Positions 44,454-53,525 are shown, numbered from the stretch's first letter. The stretch: 63,430 bases of DNA from Deltaproteobacteria bacterium (GCA_005879605.1 VBKE01000037.1:1-63430), one strand, 5' to 3'. Notes: generated by a model not told the origin, from the sequence alone. Translations and numbers: made by a program.

Positions 44454-45014
44454 CTACTTCTTCGTCGCCAAAAATCCTAGCCTCTCGGCCATTGGAGTCT
44501 CGGAAAATACATACCCGCAGGCCCGGCAGGTGCGGAGCTCTTCGTTCTCATTGAACTCCTGGTAAACCCGCGAGACCTGAACCGGGATATTATCTGGATC
44601 CACGACTCGTGAAAGCACTCGCTCGTCACATTTCTCGCAGAACCATGCAAACTCTTCTTTCTCCCCCGGCCAGCGCTTTCGCTCGATCACCAGCCCCCAT
44701 GTGTTCTCGAATCGCCGGGGTGAATGAGGCAGTCCGCCAGGGCAGACAAAGATTTCCCCTTCTTTGATCTTGACCACCTGACGCCGCTCCTCCCCTTCCG
44801 GCTTGAGATGCAACTCCATATCGCCTTCGACTTGGTAGAAAAACTCGTCACCCGGTTCGATGTGAAAATCCAGCCGTGTATTCGGCCCGCGCAGGATCAT
44901 GACCATGAAATCCTTGTGACTGACGATAAGGCGATTAGTTCTGAAGGGCGGGTTGAAGTAGTCCTTGTTTGCGTCCACCCACTGTTTTAAGTGATATGTG
45001 CTGAGCGGTTCCAT
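44454..45014 (-). CDS. nbaC: 3-hydroxyanthranilate 3,4-dioxygenase-like protein
   Basis: HAAO opens the ring of 3-hydroxyanthranilate with O2. The 186-residue cupin has iron-ligand candidates His51, Glu57 (HIEPGDEFF) and His97 (GLPHSPRR). A rubredoxin-like C-terminal metal site is made by CEKC (126, 129) and CRAC (163, 166). GTG at 45020 is possible, but AGAGG five bases before the ATG at 45014 fits better. No other kynurenine-pathway gene (kynU, kmo, acmsD) is adjacent, so another aminophenol-type substrate may be used. Confidence 0.88.
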   Translation of the reverse strand: MEPLSTYHLKQWVDANKDYFNPPFRTNRLIVSHKDFMVMILRGPNTRLDFHIEPGDEFFYQVEGDMELHLKPEGEERRQVVKIKEGEIFVCPGGLPHSPRRFENTWGLVIERKRWPGEKEEFAWFCEKCDERVLSRVVDPDNIPVQVSRVYQEFNENEELRTCRACGYVFSETPMAERLGFLATKK

Positions 45015-45034
45015 GGGCACCTCTAGTTATAGTT

Positions 45035-45104
45035 GGTGGAATAATGGAGTGTTGGAGTACTGGAGTATTGGTTTTGAATCCTACCCCATTACTCCACTAC
45101 TCCG
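45035..45104. repeat. TGGAGT-type inverted repeat, overlapping a gene end
   Basis: Repeats of TGGAGT (ATGGAGTGTTGGAGTACTGG) face their complement (CATTACTCCACTACTCC) with a short gap, forming a large hairpin. It overlaps the last ~8 codons of the downstream gene on the minus strand, whose stop is at 45081. A related half-copy is at 59945-59969. Confidence 0.6.
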
Positions 45105-45881
45105 TTTGTCTTTCCGCTTCTCCCACTCCCGCACCACACCGTCCGTCACCGCCCACCAAATACTCAAGCCTTTGCGGAGCGCCCTTAAGACCTTGACTTG
45201 AATTTCGTTGGTCGTGGCGAATTGTTCCACCAGTTCATAGCCGATATTGCTATGCTCGGTATCAGCTTCGCCATGTTCAGCGAAGAACTCGATGTCATGG
45301 TCTTGCAATCCGTAGTGGTTCTTGAAGGCTCTGAAAAACTTGCCGCCCGTTAGCTGATTGGAAAATTCATTGCAGCAATTGGTTGACGCAACCTGCTCCA
45401 GAATCGTATCGCTTCTGAAAGCGATATCGAGCCAACCTGCTCGCGCCAGCATCGTCATCGGAAGAAAATCGTTGTCCCGTTCGCATCGCTCCAGCTCGGC
45501 CTGGGGGATGCCGATACTTTCGCCGAAGCGGAGAAACAGCGCCCGGTGACCAGGCACCTTTCGAGGCGTGCCCTCAAAATATTGATAACCAACTTCCGAC
45601 TGGATGATTTCGACGAATTTCTTATGAATCATCGGATCGTGAATGCCTGAAAGCTGGCAGCGCACTAGCTTCGCGGTGTTGATCGCCACGCTGTATGCAA
45701 AGATGCCCCAAGCCTCCATGGCCCAAATCCGGATCTCATCAAGCGACAATTTGCCGTCATAAAGCGCTAAATAGAACGGATGATGCAGACGGGCATGGCC
45801 GTTCTTCACTTCGTTGATCAGAACGTCGGAAAATTCCTTGGTCGATAAAGTCTTGCCGCTTAAAATAGCTTCAGCAGACAT
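45081..45881 (-). CDS. Haem-oxygenase-fold diiron enzyme (TENA/PqqC-like, HDO class)
   Basis: A 266-residue all-helical protein related to the TENA/THI-4/PqqC superfamily. Characteristic ligands are found in EAWGIFAYSV, GHRALFLRFG and especially EFFAEHGEADTEHSNIGYE, the Glu/His pattern of haem-oxygenase-like diiron oxidases such as UndA, SznF and CADD. These carry out radical or oxidative steps on amines and carboxylates. GAGGTAACTC precedes the ATG. It follows (in transcription) a VOC gene and precedes the HAAO-like gene. The extreme C-terminus is derived from a repeat. Confidence 0.78.
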   Translation of the reverse strand: MSAEAILSGKTLSTKEFSDVLINEVKNGHARLHHPFYLALYDGKLSLDEIRIWAMEAWGIFAYSVAINTAKLVRCQLSGIHDPMIHKKFVEIIQSEVGYQYFEGTPRKVPGHRALFLRFGESIGIPQAELERCERDNDFLPMTMLARAGWLDIAFRSDTILEQVASTNCCNEFSNQLTGGKFFRAFKNHYGLQDHDIEFFAEHGEADTEHSNIGYELVEQFATTNEIQVKVLRALRKGLSIWWAVTDGVVREWEKRKDKRSSGVMG

Positions 45882-45966
45882 GAGTTACCTCGGATCTATT
45901 TATATCGCTTCACCCACCGTTCCTGCTTCGTCGGAACTGTGTCGCAATAACTCAAAAACCGCGTTT

Positions 45967-46034
45967 GTCATCCTGAACGAAGTGAAGGATCCCGTATTCG
46001 CAGAAGATTCTTCGGCCGAGGGCCTCAGAATGAC
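45967..46034. repeat. Short terminal-inverted repeat, family B
   Basis: It begins GTCATCCTGAACGAAGTGAA and ends TCAGAATGAC, with an AAGGATC...GATTCTTCGG core; a related, looser copy is at 61381-61470. These resemble short dispersed palindromic repeats. No gene lies between 45882 and 46103. Confidence 0.65.
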
Positions 46035-46103
46035 ATTGCAGGACGGTCTCTGCTGGGAAGGAAAACCCAACTGTCGAATTCCCGTCAGACTGCTCTCCGT
46101 AAA

Positions 46104-46532
46104 CTACCTCACCCGGTTGTCATGCTTGAACTTATTCACATTGCAGGCGATCTCCACTCGGTTACCGTCCGGGTCCAGAAACGCGACGGACCGGTTGCCC
46201 GCGACTTCTAGATTCACCGGCCCGCTCACGATCGTAACCTTTCGCCGGTTAAGGATCGGAACCAGCCCGTCAACCTCTTCTGGCGTCCGCACATAGACGC
46301 AGAAGTGATGAAGCTTCGGCGTCCCCTTCCCGCCGACGTACTTGGCGCTCGCCGGCAACTCCATCAGCGCGATGTCATGGTGCTCTCGACCGAAGCTCAA
46401 GAACGACATTTTGGTGCGCCGGTTGCGGGCTGAGACTTTCATCCCGAGAATCGATCGATAAAACTCTTCCGACTTCTTCAGATTGCGCACGTTGAAAACG
46501 ATGTGCCCCAAGATTCCGTCGTTGACCGGCAT
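46104..46532 (-). CDS. VOC-superfamily (glyoxalase/dioxygenase-like) protein
   Basis: A 142-residue VOC domain: GHIVFNVRNLKKSEEFYRSILG, then HHDIALMELP, HHFCVYVRTPEE and FLDPDGNRVEIACN. The His/Glu residues could bind a divalent metal. Members catalyse extradiol cleavage, isomerisation or lactonisation; this one is not assigned. It lies between an alpha/beta hydrolase gene and the diiron enzyme gene, on the same strand. Confidence 0.85.
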   Translation of the reverse strand: MPVNDGILGHIVFNVRNLKKSEEFYRSILGMKVSARNRRTKMSFLSFGREHHDIALMELPASAKYVGGKGTPKLHHFCVYVRTPEEVDGLVPILNRRKVTIVSGPVNLEVAGNRSVAFLDPDGNRVEIACNVNKFKHDNRVR

Positions 46533-46615
46533 AGTAAAGCGATAATAAATAATGCTAGCGCACTTCTGTCAAGGCGCGCCAAACCAGCGTGTGCGTGAAA
46601 TTCGCCGGCGTTTGT

Positions 46616-47461
46616 TTATTTGCCGCGACAGAACTCGATGATCAGATTACAGACTTCCTCGGTGTGTTGTTCCGGGGGCATCACGTTCCAGAACTTCGCG
46701 TTCGGCAGGCACTCCCTTAAATAATGCGCGGCGGAAGTGCCGTGAGAAGGGTCGTCGCCCGGGACGATAAACGCGGGCGCTTTGATCCCCATCACCTCTT
46801 CCGGCGTCGCGCCCGGCGCGGTGTCGCGGTCGAACAGGATACGCCCGGTGGTTTCCACGATACCCAAGTAGCGCTCCGGATCTTGCGATCTAAAGGCATC
46901 TGCGAACTGAGCATCTTGAGCGATGTACTTTGCCCATGGACCGGATTCCGAATCCTCGCGAAAGCCTTTACCTTTTTTAGCGCGCTCGGTCACGGCGGAT
47001 AGTCCATTGGCTCTCACGAAGCTTGCATGGGCGGCGAATTTCCGGCGATTAGTCGCCTTCCACCGGTAACCTCCGACGGGCCAGTGGAGCAGCAGGGCGC
47101 GCGTGGCTCTTGGAAACAAGACGGCGAAGGCAAGAGCGACAGAGCAGCCCATGCATCCGCCGAGCACGAAGGCCGAGTCTATTTTGAGAAAATCCAGCAA
47201 ACCTTTTGCCTGGCGGGCGTAGAGTTCCCAGCTGAGTTTTTCTACTCTCCCGCCCGACCTTCCGGATTCCCGCCGATCGTAAGCGATTATTTGAAACTCC
47301 GATGAAAGTTTGTCCAGAGCGTCGATCTCTTTCCAGGCGGTCGCGTTCAACCATTTGTCTATCGTCGAGTCAAATCCACCCGGCGCGAGCATCAACAACG
47401 GCGCTCCCGAGCCGCGGGTTTCGTAGTAAACCTCTAAGCCATCAATCTCTGCTACAGGCAT
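46616..47461 (-). CDS. Alpha/beta hydrolase with Cys at the nucleophile position
   Basis: A 281-residue alpha/beta hydrolase. The elbow usually written G-x-S-x-G reads GGCMGC, so Cys103 takes the Ser place, as in dienelactone hydrolases (GxCxG). The Asp in VPGDDPS and the His in PPEQHTEE complete a possible triad. Excellent AGGAGG seven bases before the ATG at 47461 fixes the start. It may act on a ring-cleavage lactone, in keeping with the neighbouring VOC and dioxygenase genes (inference). Confidence 0.85.
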   Translation of the reverse strand: MPVAEIDGLEVYYETRGSGAPLLMLAPGGFDSTIDKWLNATAWKEIDALDKLSSEFQIIAYDRRESGRSGGRVEKLSWELYARQAKGLLDFLKIDSAFVLGGCMGCSVALAFAVLFPRATRALLLHWPVGGYRWKATNRRKFAAHASFVRANGLSAVTERAKKGKGFREDSESGPWAKYIAQDAQFADAFRSQDPERYLGIVETTGRILFDRDTAPGATPEEVMGIKAPAFIVPGDDPSHGTSAAHYLRECLPNAKFWNVMPPEQHTEEVCNLIIEFCRGK

Positions 47462-47520
47462 ACGCCGCCTCCTAAGTGAAAGAGCCAATTAATTAATATG
47501 ACCATTTGAAAAATACATTC

Positions 47521-48240
47521 TCATCCTTTCATAAGCCATTCGGAGTAATATCTCCACAGACCTTCCGCTGAACTGTTTCCCCTGCCCGTCCGGGTCTGGA
47601 ATTCGTTTATGTCTTCATCCGAAATGGACGGAACCTTTCCAAGCGAAGCGGCCTGTAAGTTCATCTTGGCCAACGTATCCACTTTTATGGCTGTCACGGT
47701 CGCCTGCTCCACGCTACTTCCCGCAACGATCAAGCCGTGACCTCGGAGCACGCAGATGTCGCTATCACCCATGACGTTCTGCATCGCATGGACCTGTTCC
47801 CTGGTATTCAACGTGAGGCTGCTCTGGAAGACGGGAATACCTTTTAGGCTCAGGCGCATACTATGCGGATCGTAACCGCCAAAAATCGGCCTCAGCTCTA
47901 TTCCCGCCATGCTGCAAAGGACAACTGAGGGCGGGTGGGCGTGGACCACACAAGTCACTTCCGGCCTCGCTTTATAGATTTCACCATGAATAACGGCTTC
48001 ATTGGGAGGTTTGAGTCCGGCCTTTCTCTCCAGGCTCTTCCCTGCAAAATCGGCCAAGATAATGTCGCCCGGCATGGTGAAGAGAAGCCCGCTCTCGGCG
48101 GGCCCCCGGCCACGGATCAGCATCCGATCTGTATCATTTCGCGCGCTCACATGGCCCGTGGTTTCTTTGAACAGACCCAATTTGGCGAGAATGCGGCACG
48201 AGAGCGCCACCTTCCGCGCCAGCGAAGCGTTTTTTTTCAT
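47521..48240 (-). CDS. Class II aldolase/adducin family protein
   Basis: A 239-residue zinc-dependent aldolase-like protein. Ligand motifs are HAHPPS (two His) and LRGHGLIV (third His), with a catalytic Glu candidate in NEAVIHGEIYKA. The fold includes L-fuculose-phosphate and ribulose-phosphate epimerases as well as decarboxylases. Within this cluster it may cleave a ring-cleavage intermediate. GGAGGATG precedes the ATG. It is the first gene of the minus-strand cluster, divergent from the Rieske gene. Confidence 0.87.
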   Translation of the reverse strand: MKKNASLARKVALSCRILAKLGLFKETTGHVSARNDTDRMLIRGRGPAESGLLFTMPGDIILADFAGKSLERKAGLKPPNEAVIHGEIYKARPEVTCVVHAHPPSVVLCSMAGIELRPIFGGYDPHSMRLSLKGIPVFQSSLTLNTREQVHAMQNVMGDSDICVLRGHGLIVAGSSVEQATVTAIKVDTLAKMNLQAASLGKVPSISDEDINEFQTRTGRGNSSAEGLWRYYSEWLMKG

Positions 48241-48305
48241 CAGTCATCCTCCCGCATGCAGGCAAACTGCAAATAGTTCACCGACTCTAGCCTCGAAAAT
48301 TATCT

Positions 48306-48336
48306 TTGACAACGAGCTGAGAGCCGGGTTTCATAA
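48306..48336 (+). promoter_or_regulatory. Weak promoter candidate for the Rieske gene
   Basis: TTGACA at 48306-48311 is followed by TTTCAT (17-base spacer) or TCATAA (19-base spacer). The -10 box is poor. It lies in the 193 bp divergent gap; no other boxes stand out. Confidence 0.25.
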
Positions 48337-48433
48337 CAAAACTTCACTTGATTTCAAACCGGCGCAAACATAATAGGAAGAAGTGCCGCGGGTCAGCAAC
48401 AGGCCCGGTTTAACCCAGGAGTGTTCGTAGGTT

Positions 48434-49546
48434 ATGCGATCGTCCCTCAGAAAGATCGTCGAAAGTTACAAGGAAGGCGCATCGCTGGCTGAGGCATGCG
48501 CGCCTCCGGCCGCGTGGTACACAGATCCGCGCATTTTCGAATTGGAGCAACGGACGGTCTTCTGCCGCTCGTGGCAGACAGTCGGACGCGTCGATCAGGT
48601 TCGCGAGCGCGGACAATACATCACCGCTGAGATAACTGGAGAGCCGATTCTGGTTGTGAGAGGCGGTGACAATGTGCTTCGCGGATTTTTCAACGTCTGC
48701 CGTCATAAGGGTGCGGCGATCATGACTGAGCGTGAGGGCCGCACGCAGAATCTTCGCTGCCCTTACCACGGCTGGACGTACTCGCTGGAAGGAGAGCTTA
48801 AAGGAACGCCGGATTTCGCTGGGGTTCGGAACTTCGATCCTTCGGCAAACGGGCTCATTCCGTGTCAGACCGCGCTATGGCAAAACTGGCTGTTCGTGAA
48901 GGTTGAGACTCACGGTCCATCGCTAGAACGATTTCTCGGCGCCGATCTCACCGGACGCATCCATAAGTCGGGAATTGAAAACCTTCACTGGCTCGAGCGA
49001 CGCAGTTACACCCTCAACTGCAATTGGAAAGTCTTCGTCGACAATTATCTCGATGGTGGCTACCACGTCCCCCATCTCCACCGTGGGCTAAACAGCGTTC
49101 TTGATTACAGCCAGTACACCATCGAAACCGGCGAGCGATTCTGTTTACAGTCATCCCCGATTGTGAACGATCGAGGTGATTCAGATACGGCTGCGGTCCG
49201 AAGAGGCGATCGTGCTCTCTATTTCTGGATTTATCCGAATTTCATGATCAACTCGTATGAAGGAGCCATGGACACCAATCTCGTTATTCCACGCGGCATC
49301 GATCGGACCGAAGTTATCTTCGATTTTTACTTCGAGACTATTTCCGAGCACGCTCGAGAACAGAATCTCGCCAGTATCGCCGTGAGTGAACGGATTCAGG
49401 CCGAAGACGTAGCGATCTGCGAATCGGTCAAGCGCGGCCTCGCCTCACGCGCCTATAAACCCGGGCGCTTGTCGGTTCGCCGTGAAGCGGGAGAACACTT
49501 GTTCCATAAACTTCTCTACGCCGATTTGAAAGCGGGCATGGAGTAG
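48434..49546 (+). CDS. Rieske aromatic-ring-hydroxylating oxygenase, large subunit
   Basis: A 370-residue oxygenase alpha-subunit. Rieske cluster ligands are Cys89, His91, Cys109 and His112 (NVCRHKG, CPYHGW). Catalytic-iron ligands are probable at His211 and His216 (NYLDGGYHVPHLH), with an acidic partner near AEDVAICESV. No separate beta-subunit or reductase is adjacent. The substrate may be an aromatic acid or a quaternary amine (choline-type monooxygenases have the same architecture). Confidence 0.9.
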   Translation: MRSSLRKIVESYKEGASLAEACAPPAAWYTDPRIFELEQRTVFCRSWQTVGRVDQVRERGQYITAEITGEPILVVRGGDNVLRGFFNVCRHKGAAIMTEREGRTQNLRCPYHGWTYSLEGELKGTPDFAGVRNFDPSANGLIPCQTALWQNWLFVKVETHGPSLERFLGADLTGRIHKSGIENLHWLERRSYTLNCNWKVFVDNYLDGGYHVPHLHRGLNSVLDYSQYTIETGERFCLQSSPIVNDRGDSDTAAVRRGDRALYFWIYPNFMINSYEGAMDTNLVIPRGIDRTEVIFDFYFETISEHAREQNLASIAVSERIQAEDVAICESVKRGLASRAYKPGRLSVRREAGEHLFHKLLYADLKAGME

Positions 49547-49694
49547 CACCTTTTTGTGGTGGTTGACTTCTTCCTGGGACCGGCGATATAGGTTGGCTCG
49601 TTTCGGGAGAGCGGGCTTGCAGAAAGACGCATAAGAGCGGGTCGCTTTGTGAGCCATTTTCTAGCAGCTTTCGATTATTGAACGGGAATTGCTC

Positions 49695-49985
49695 ATGGTA
49701 GCCGAGAAGATCCTATTAGGTGGTTTCTACTGCGCTACAGCCGGTTCGGTGCTTCTCCTAGGTTCGATTATCTGGAGTTTGATCCGGCAATGGTCGTCAA
49801 TCTCACACAACGATAAAAGCATAGCCGTGGACCTCGAACCGTCAGACGTTGAAGTGAGGTTGATAAGAGGTAGAACGGATTTCCGCGGCTACGACTCGCC
49901 GGAGCTTTTTGAAGAGGATCTGATCCTCCGCACCGAGCAATTCCAGCACAGGATTCGGCACTACACCCGCAAGCGGCGAACTTGA
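49695..49985 (+). CDS. Small one-helix membrane protein, unknown
   Basis: A 96-residue protein with one hydrophobic helix (about residues 6-30) and a charged C-terminal half (DLEPSDVEVRLIRGRTDFRGYDSPELFEED). The ATG at 49695 is chosen over one at 49689. No family recognised. It lies between the Rieske gene and the converging UbiD gene. Confidence 0.5.
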   Translation: MVAEKILLGGFYCATAGSVLLLGSIIWSLIRQWSSISHNDKSIAVDLEPSDVEVRLIRGRTDFRGYDSPELFEEDLILRTEQFQHRIRHYTRKRRT

Positions 49986-50032
49986 TCAGTCAGTCGGGCC
50001 GGCCTAACAGAAGCGCCAACAGCGATGGCAGC

Positions 50033-51607
50033 CTAAATCTGCTCTTTGAGTTGGTATTTCCCTTCCTTATCCTGCACAATCTTACCTTGTTGATGAAGCA
50101 TCCCAAGCGCTTCGGCGATGGTTCGAAATTCTTCCTTGGGAAAGACTTCCAATAGGTCCGGGAAGAATCGGTGCGACCTAGCTAAACTCTCTAAAATCTT
50201 TTCCGTCATCGATTCAACGGTTTCGGCCGCCTTAACTTTTCCTGCCGGCTTCGCGGAAGGCTCTACGGTTTCGAGATAGTCGGCGAGTTTAATCTTCTTT
50301 TGGTTGAAGTAAACAATCCGGTTGTAACGAATCCTTGGAACATCTTCTGGAATGGTCGCGTCGATTCCCATCTTTGCGGTCGTTGGAATGCGACCCGGTG
50401 TAGGCGGCAACGATGGGTCTAACGGCTTGGATCGGGCGTTGGAGACGATCAGCACGTCGCGGTCCGCCTGGACGCGCGTCGCAACCGCCCACTCGACGTC
50501 GGTGGGATCGAAGACGTCGATGTCGTCATCGACAATCGTCACATGTTTGATATCGGCGATGGAGAGGAGCGCTAGGATGGCATTCTTGCCGTCGCCCGGC
50601 TGCTTTTTGATCGCAGCGACAATATGCCAGTGGCAACATCCCCCCGGGGTCACATTGATCGCCGTCGCCTGCACGCCGGCCTCGTGAAGCACGCGCCAGG
50701 CCGCCGCCTCGTAGATTGGCGCGCTCATCCAGATATTTTCCCAGGGCATATGCAGCGCGTAGTAAATGGGATCTTTGCGGTGCATGATCGCTTTGATCCG
50801 CACGCGGGGATTCATGTGAATGCCGCCCATCAGGCGATTGAACTCGCAGAACGGCCCTTCGGGATGGACCCAGCCCTCCGGCAAAATCTCCCCTTCCAAG
50901 ACGATCTCCGCATCGGCGATGCAAGGAACCGGTATCGTCTCTCCGTCGGCTAGCGGAATTGCCTGCGCTCTGAGTCCGCCGGCAAAAGTCAACTCATTCA
51001 CGCCCAAATTCGCCTTGAAAGTGGACGCCACCAGCTCGGCAGGATGGGTTCCGATGGAGACGGAGATTGGCAAAGGCTTTTTCCTTTGCAACGCCCGCTC
51101 GGCAAATTTCCGCAAATTATTCGGCGTCACGATGTCAATGCCGGTGATGTTTTTCTCCTTGAGCATCATACGATAGACACCGGCGTTCAATCCGAATTCC
51201 GGATCTTCGGCGATCACCACTCCCGCGGTAATCATGGGACCGCCGTCCATGACGGAGAAGACCGGAACCGGCAACTGATAAAGATCGACCTTGTTCTTCG
51301 TGAGAATGACGTCTTTAACAGGCGCTCTTTGGGCGCGCTTGGGCTTTACGGGATGTTCCATGGCGGACCGCAGTTTCGCCTCGATCTTTTCATAGGGAAC
51401 ACCCATGCCAATGGCGATGCGAGTGCGCGATTGGAGCAGGCCCGAGGCGACCGGCATCGCATAGCCGCGAACGTTGGTAAACAAAAGCGCCTTGTTCGAC
51501 TGCGGCACCAACGCCGCCACGTCGCGCAGGTCCGTGCTCTTTGAGATAACAGTCAACTCGTCATTTTTTTTCAGCGCGTCGAGATAACTTCTAAAATTTG
51601 CCGCCAT
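50033..51607 (-). CDS. UbiD-family prFMN-dependent decarboxylase
   Basis: UbiD enzymes decarboxylate or carboxylate aromatic and unsaturated acids with prenylated FMN. The 524-residue protein has the family blocks VIAEDPEFGLNAGVYRM, SVSIGTHPAELV, the catalytic-acid region EGPFCEFN (Glu-rich) and ITVTPGG-like NVTPGGCCHWH. The UbiX partner is not in the window. The ATG lies after GGGGGAAG. It is divergent from the LLM gene with a 120 bp gap; the context suggests aromatic-acid metabolism. Confidence 0.9.
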   Translation of the reverse strand: MAANFRSYLDALKKNDELTVISKSTDLRDVAALVPQSNKALLFTNVRGYAMPVASGLLQSRTRIAIGMGVPYEKIEAKLRSAMEHPVKPKRAQRAPVKDVILTKNKVDLYQLPVPVFSVMDGGPMITAGVVIAEDPEFGLNAGVYRMMLKEKNITGIDIVTPNNLRKFAERALQRKKPLPISVSIGTHPAELVASTFKANLGVNELTFAGGLRAQAIPLADGETIPVPCIADAEIVLEGEILPEGWVHPEGPFCEFNRLMGGIHMNPRVRIKAIMHRKDPIYYALHMPWENIWMSAPIYEAAAWRVLHEAGVQATAINVTPGGCCHWHIVAAIKKQPGDGKNAILALLSIADIKHVTIVDDDIDVFDPTDVEWAVATRVQADRDVLIVSNARSKPLDPSLPPTPGRIPTTAKMGIDATIPEDVPRIRYNRIVYFNQKKIKLADYLETVEPSAKPAGKVKAAETVESMTEKILESLARSHRFFPDLLEVFPKEEFRTIAEALGMLHQQGKIVQDKEGKYQLKEQI

Positions 51608-51727
51608 GAGTTCTTCCCCCGGTATGAAAGGCTAAACCAACCATGGATGAAAAATCCTGTCAATGCGCTCTTAGCTTCGAATCGCCTATGGCGTATGCTA
51701 TAGGAACCGGGAAGGAGCGTGCAAAAT

Positions 51728-52726
51728 ATGGCCTCGTTCGGATTAACGTTAGCCAACCGCGGCGTCATCATCGGCGCGGTCACGGTTCCTGAACTCTTTG
51801 ACATGGCGCGGCGAGGAGAAGACTCCGGAGCATTCGACGCGGTGTGGGTGGGCGATAGCCTTCTCGCCAAACCTCGCTTGGAATCCATCGCTCTTCTCTC
51901 GGCGCTGTCGGCAATCACGAAAAAAGTTCGATTGGCCGTCGGTTGTATGGCGACTTTTCCGCATCGCCATCCCGCTTTGCTGGCGCAGCAATGGGCGAGC
52001 CTTGACGTCATCTCAAATGGCCGGGCGTGGCTGGCAGTCTGTTTGGGCGGGCCCAACGAGCAGAGCCCCGCGCAGGCGCTCGAACACAAAGTGATGGGCA
52101 TCAAAGATACGGAGCGCGTGGGCCGGCTTGAGGAAGGCATCACCATTCTTCGCAAGCTCTTTCACGAGGAAAAAGCATCGCACAAAGGTCGCTTCTACGA
52201 GTTCGAAGGCGTCACGATCCAACCACGCCCCGTGCAGAATCCCGTGCCGATCTGGATCGCCAGCAATCCCACGGGCCTTACCTGGAAAGACGGCGCCAGC
52301 GCGCCGAGCGCCGCGGTGGAGCGCGGGTTGCGTCGCGTGGCGCGATTCGCCGACGGCTGGATGACCAACAAAGTGACGCCGGAAGAATTCAGGTCGCAAT
52401 GGAAACGCATTCAAGCGATGGCGCGCGAAGAAGGCCGCGATCCGGTGAAGATGGGCAGCTCGTTGTATCACAACATCAACATTAAAGAAGATCGAAAAGC
52501 CGCGCTCGACGAAAGCAAAGCGTTTTTGGACAAGTACTACACCTCCAATTTCAGCATGAAGTTCGTTGAAGGCTTCACCACGGCGGGAACTCCGAAGCAA
52601 TGTATTGAGGAGCTTAGGGCTTACTTTGCTGCCGGGCTGGATCACATCACCCTGCGCATGACCTCTTGGGACCAGACGGGACAACTCAACCGTTTTCTCA
52701 AAGAAGTCGCGCCCGCATTTCTATAA
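51728..52726 (+). CDS. LLM-class flavin/F420-dependent oxidoreductase
   Basis: A TIM-barrel oxidoreductase of ~332 residues. The motifs ALSAITKKVRLAVGCMATFPHRHPALLAQQW and SNGRAWLAVCLGG correspond to the flavin/F420-binding core, followed by PVPIWIASNP. The ATG at 51728 is chosen; a GTG at 51719 is also possible, since AAGGAG lies ten bases before the ATG. It is co-oriented with the VOC gene 22 bp downstream. Confidence 0.88.
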   Translation: MASFGLTLANRGVIIGAVTVPELFDMARRGEDSGAFDAVWVGDSLLAKPRLESIALLSALSAITKKVRLAVGCMATFPHRHPALLAQQWASLDVISNGRAWLAVCLGGPNEQSPAQALEHKVMGIKDTERVGRLEEGITILRKLFHEEKASHKGRFYEFEGVTIQPRPVQNPVPIWIASNPTGLTWKDGASAPSAAVERGLRRVARFADGWMTNKVTPEEFRSQWKRIQAMAREEGRDPVKMGSSLYHNINIKEDRKAALDESKAFLDKYYTSNFSMKFVEGFTTAGTPKQCIEELRAYFAAGLDHITLRMTSWDQTGQLNRFLKEVAPAFL

Positions 52727-52748
52727 TTGTTTTAGTGGGATTGACCCG

Positions 52749-53525
52749 ATGCTTAAAGGTATTGATCACCTGGTGATCATCGTTAAAGATTTGCCACAGG
52801 CGGCCAAAGACTACGAGCAACTGGGTTTTACTGTGGTGCCGGGTGGACGTCATCCCGTCGGCAGCCATAATGCGCTCATCGCTTTTCGCGATGGCTCTTA
52901 CCTCGAGATTATCGCTTTTTACCGTGAAGCTCCGGATCATCGCTGGTGGGCTCCGTTGCAGAAAGGCGAACGATTGGTTGACTATTGCATGCAGACGGAC
53001 GATCTGAGAGGGGATACCCAAAAGTTTCGTGACGCTGGCGTGGCGATCAACGACCCCGTTCCCTGGTCGCGAACCAGACCCGATGGCTATGAGCTGAAAT
53101 GGCTTTTATCGCTGGCAACGGACAACCACCGCGGCGCCGCGCCCTTTCTCATCCAGGATGTCACGCCCAGAGAAGAGCGGATTCCCCGACAGTGTGAGCA
53201 CAGGAATGGCGTCACTGGAATCCAGAAGTTAGTTATGGCCACCGGTGACGCTTCGACTCCGGAGCGCTGGTACAAGGCCGTAGGAATCGAGGGCGAGATA
53301 ATCAATGACGAGCGGCTTAGAGCCAAAGGCATGCGCTACACCGTTGGGCCCCATTTGTTGGAATTTCTCTCTCCTGTCGATCCACAGAGTCCGCTGATGA
53401 ACTGGATGAACATGTACGGACCGTCGTCCTATTCCGCGCTGCTCCAGACGAAATTCACGCAACCACCGCCTTTGGATCTCAACTTGACTCACGGGGCAAA
53501 CCTTTACCTGACAAGCAACCCTTGA
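52749..53525 (+). CDS. VOC-superfamily protein, two-domain
   Basis: A 258-residue protein beginning with a glyoxalase/extradiol-like module (MLKGIDHLVIIVKDLPQAAKDYEQLGF) and a second, weaker repeat after residue ~150. The His and acidic residues in DHLVI and SYLEIIAFY could bind a metal. The reaction is unknown. It is 22 bp after the LLM gene and converges on the M20 gene 17 bp beyond. Confidence 0.82.
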   Translation: MLKGIDHLVIIVKDLPQAAKDYEQLGFTVVPGGRHPVGSHNALIAFRDGSYLEIIAFYREAPDHRWWAPLQKGERLVDYCMQTDDLRGDTQKFRDAGVAINDPVPWSRTRPDGYELKWLLSLATDNHRGAAPFLIQDVTPREERIPRQCEHRNGVTGIQKLVMATGDASTPERWYKAVGIEGEIINDERLRAKGMRYTVGPHLLEFLSPVDPQSPLMNWMNMYGPSSYSALLQTKFTQPPPLDLNLTHGANLYLTSNP

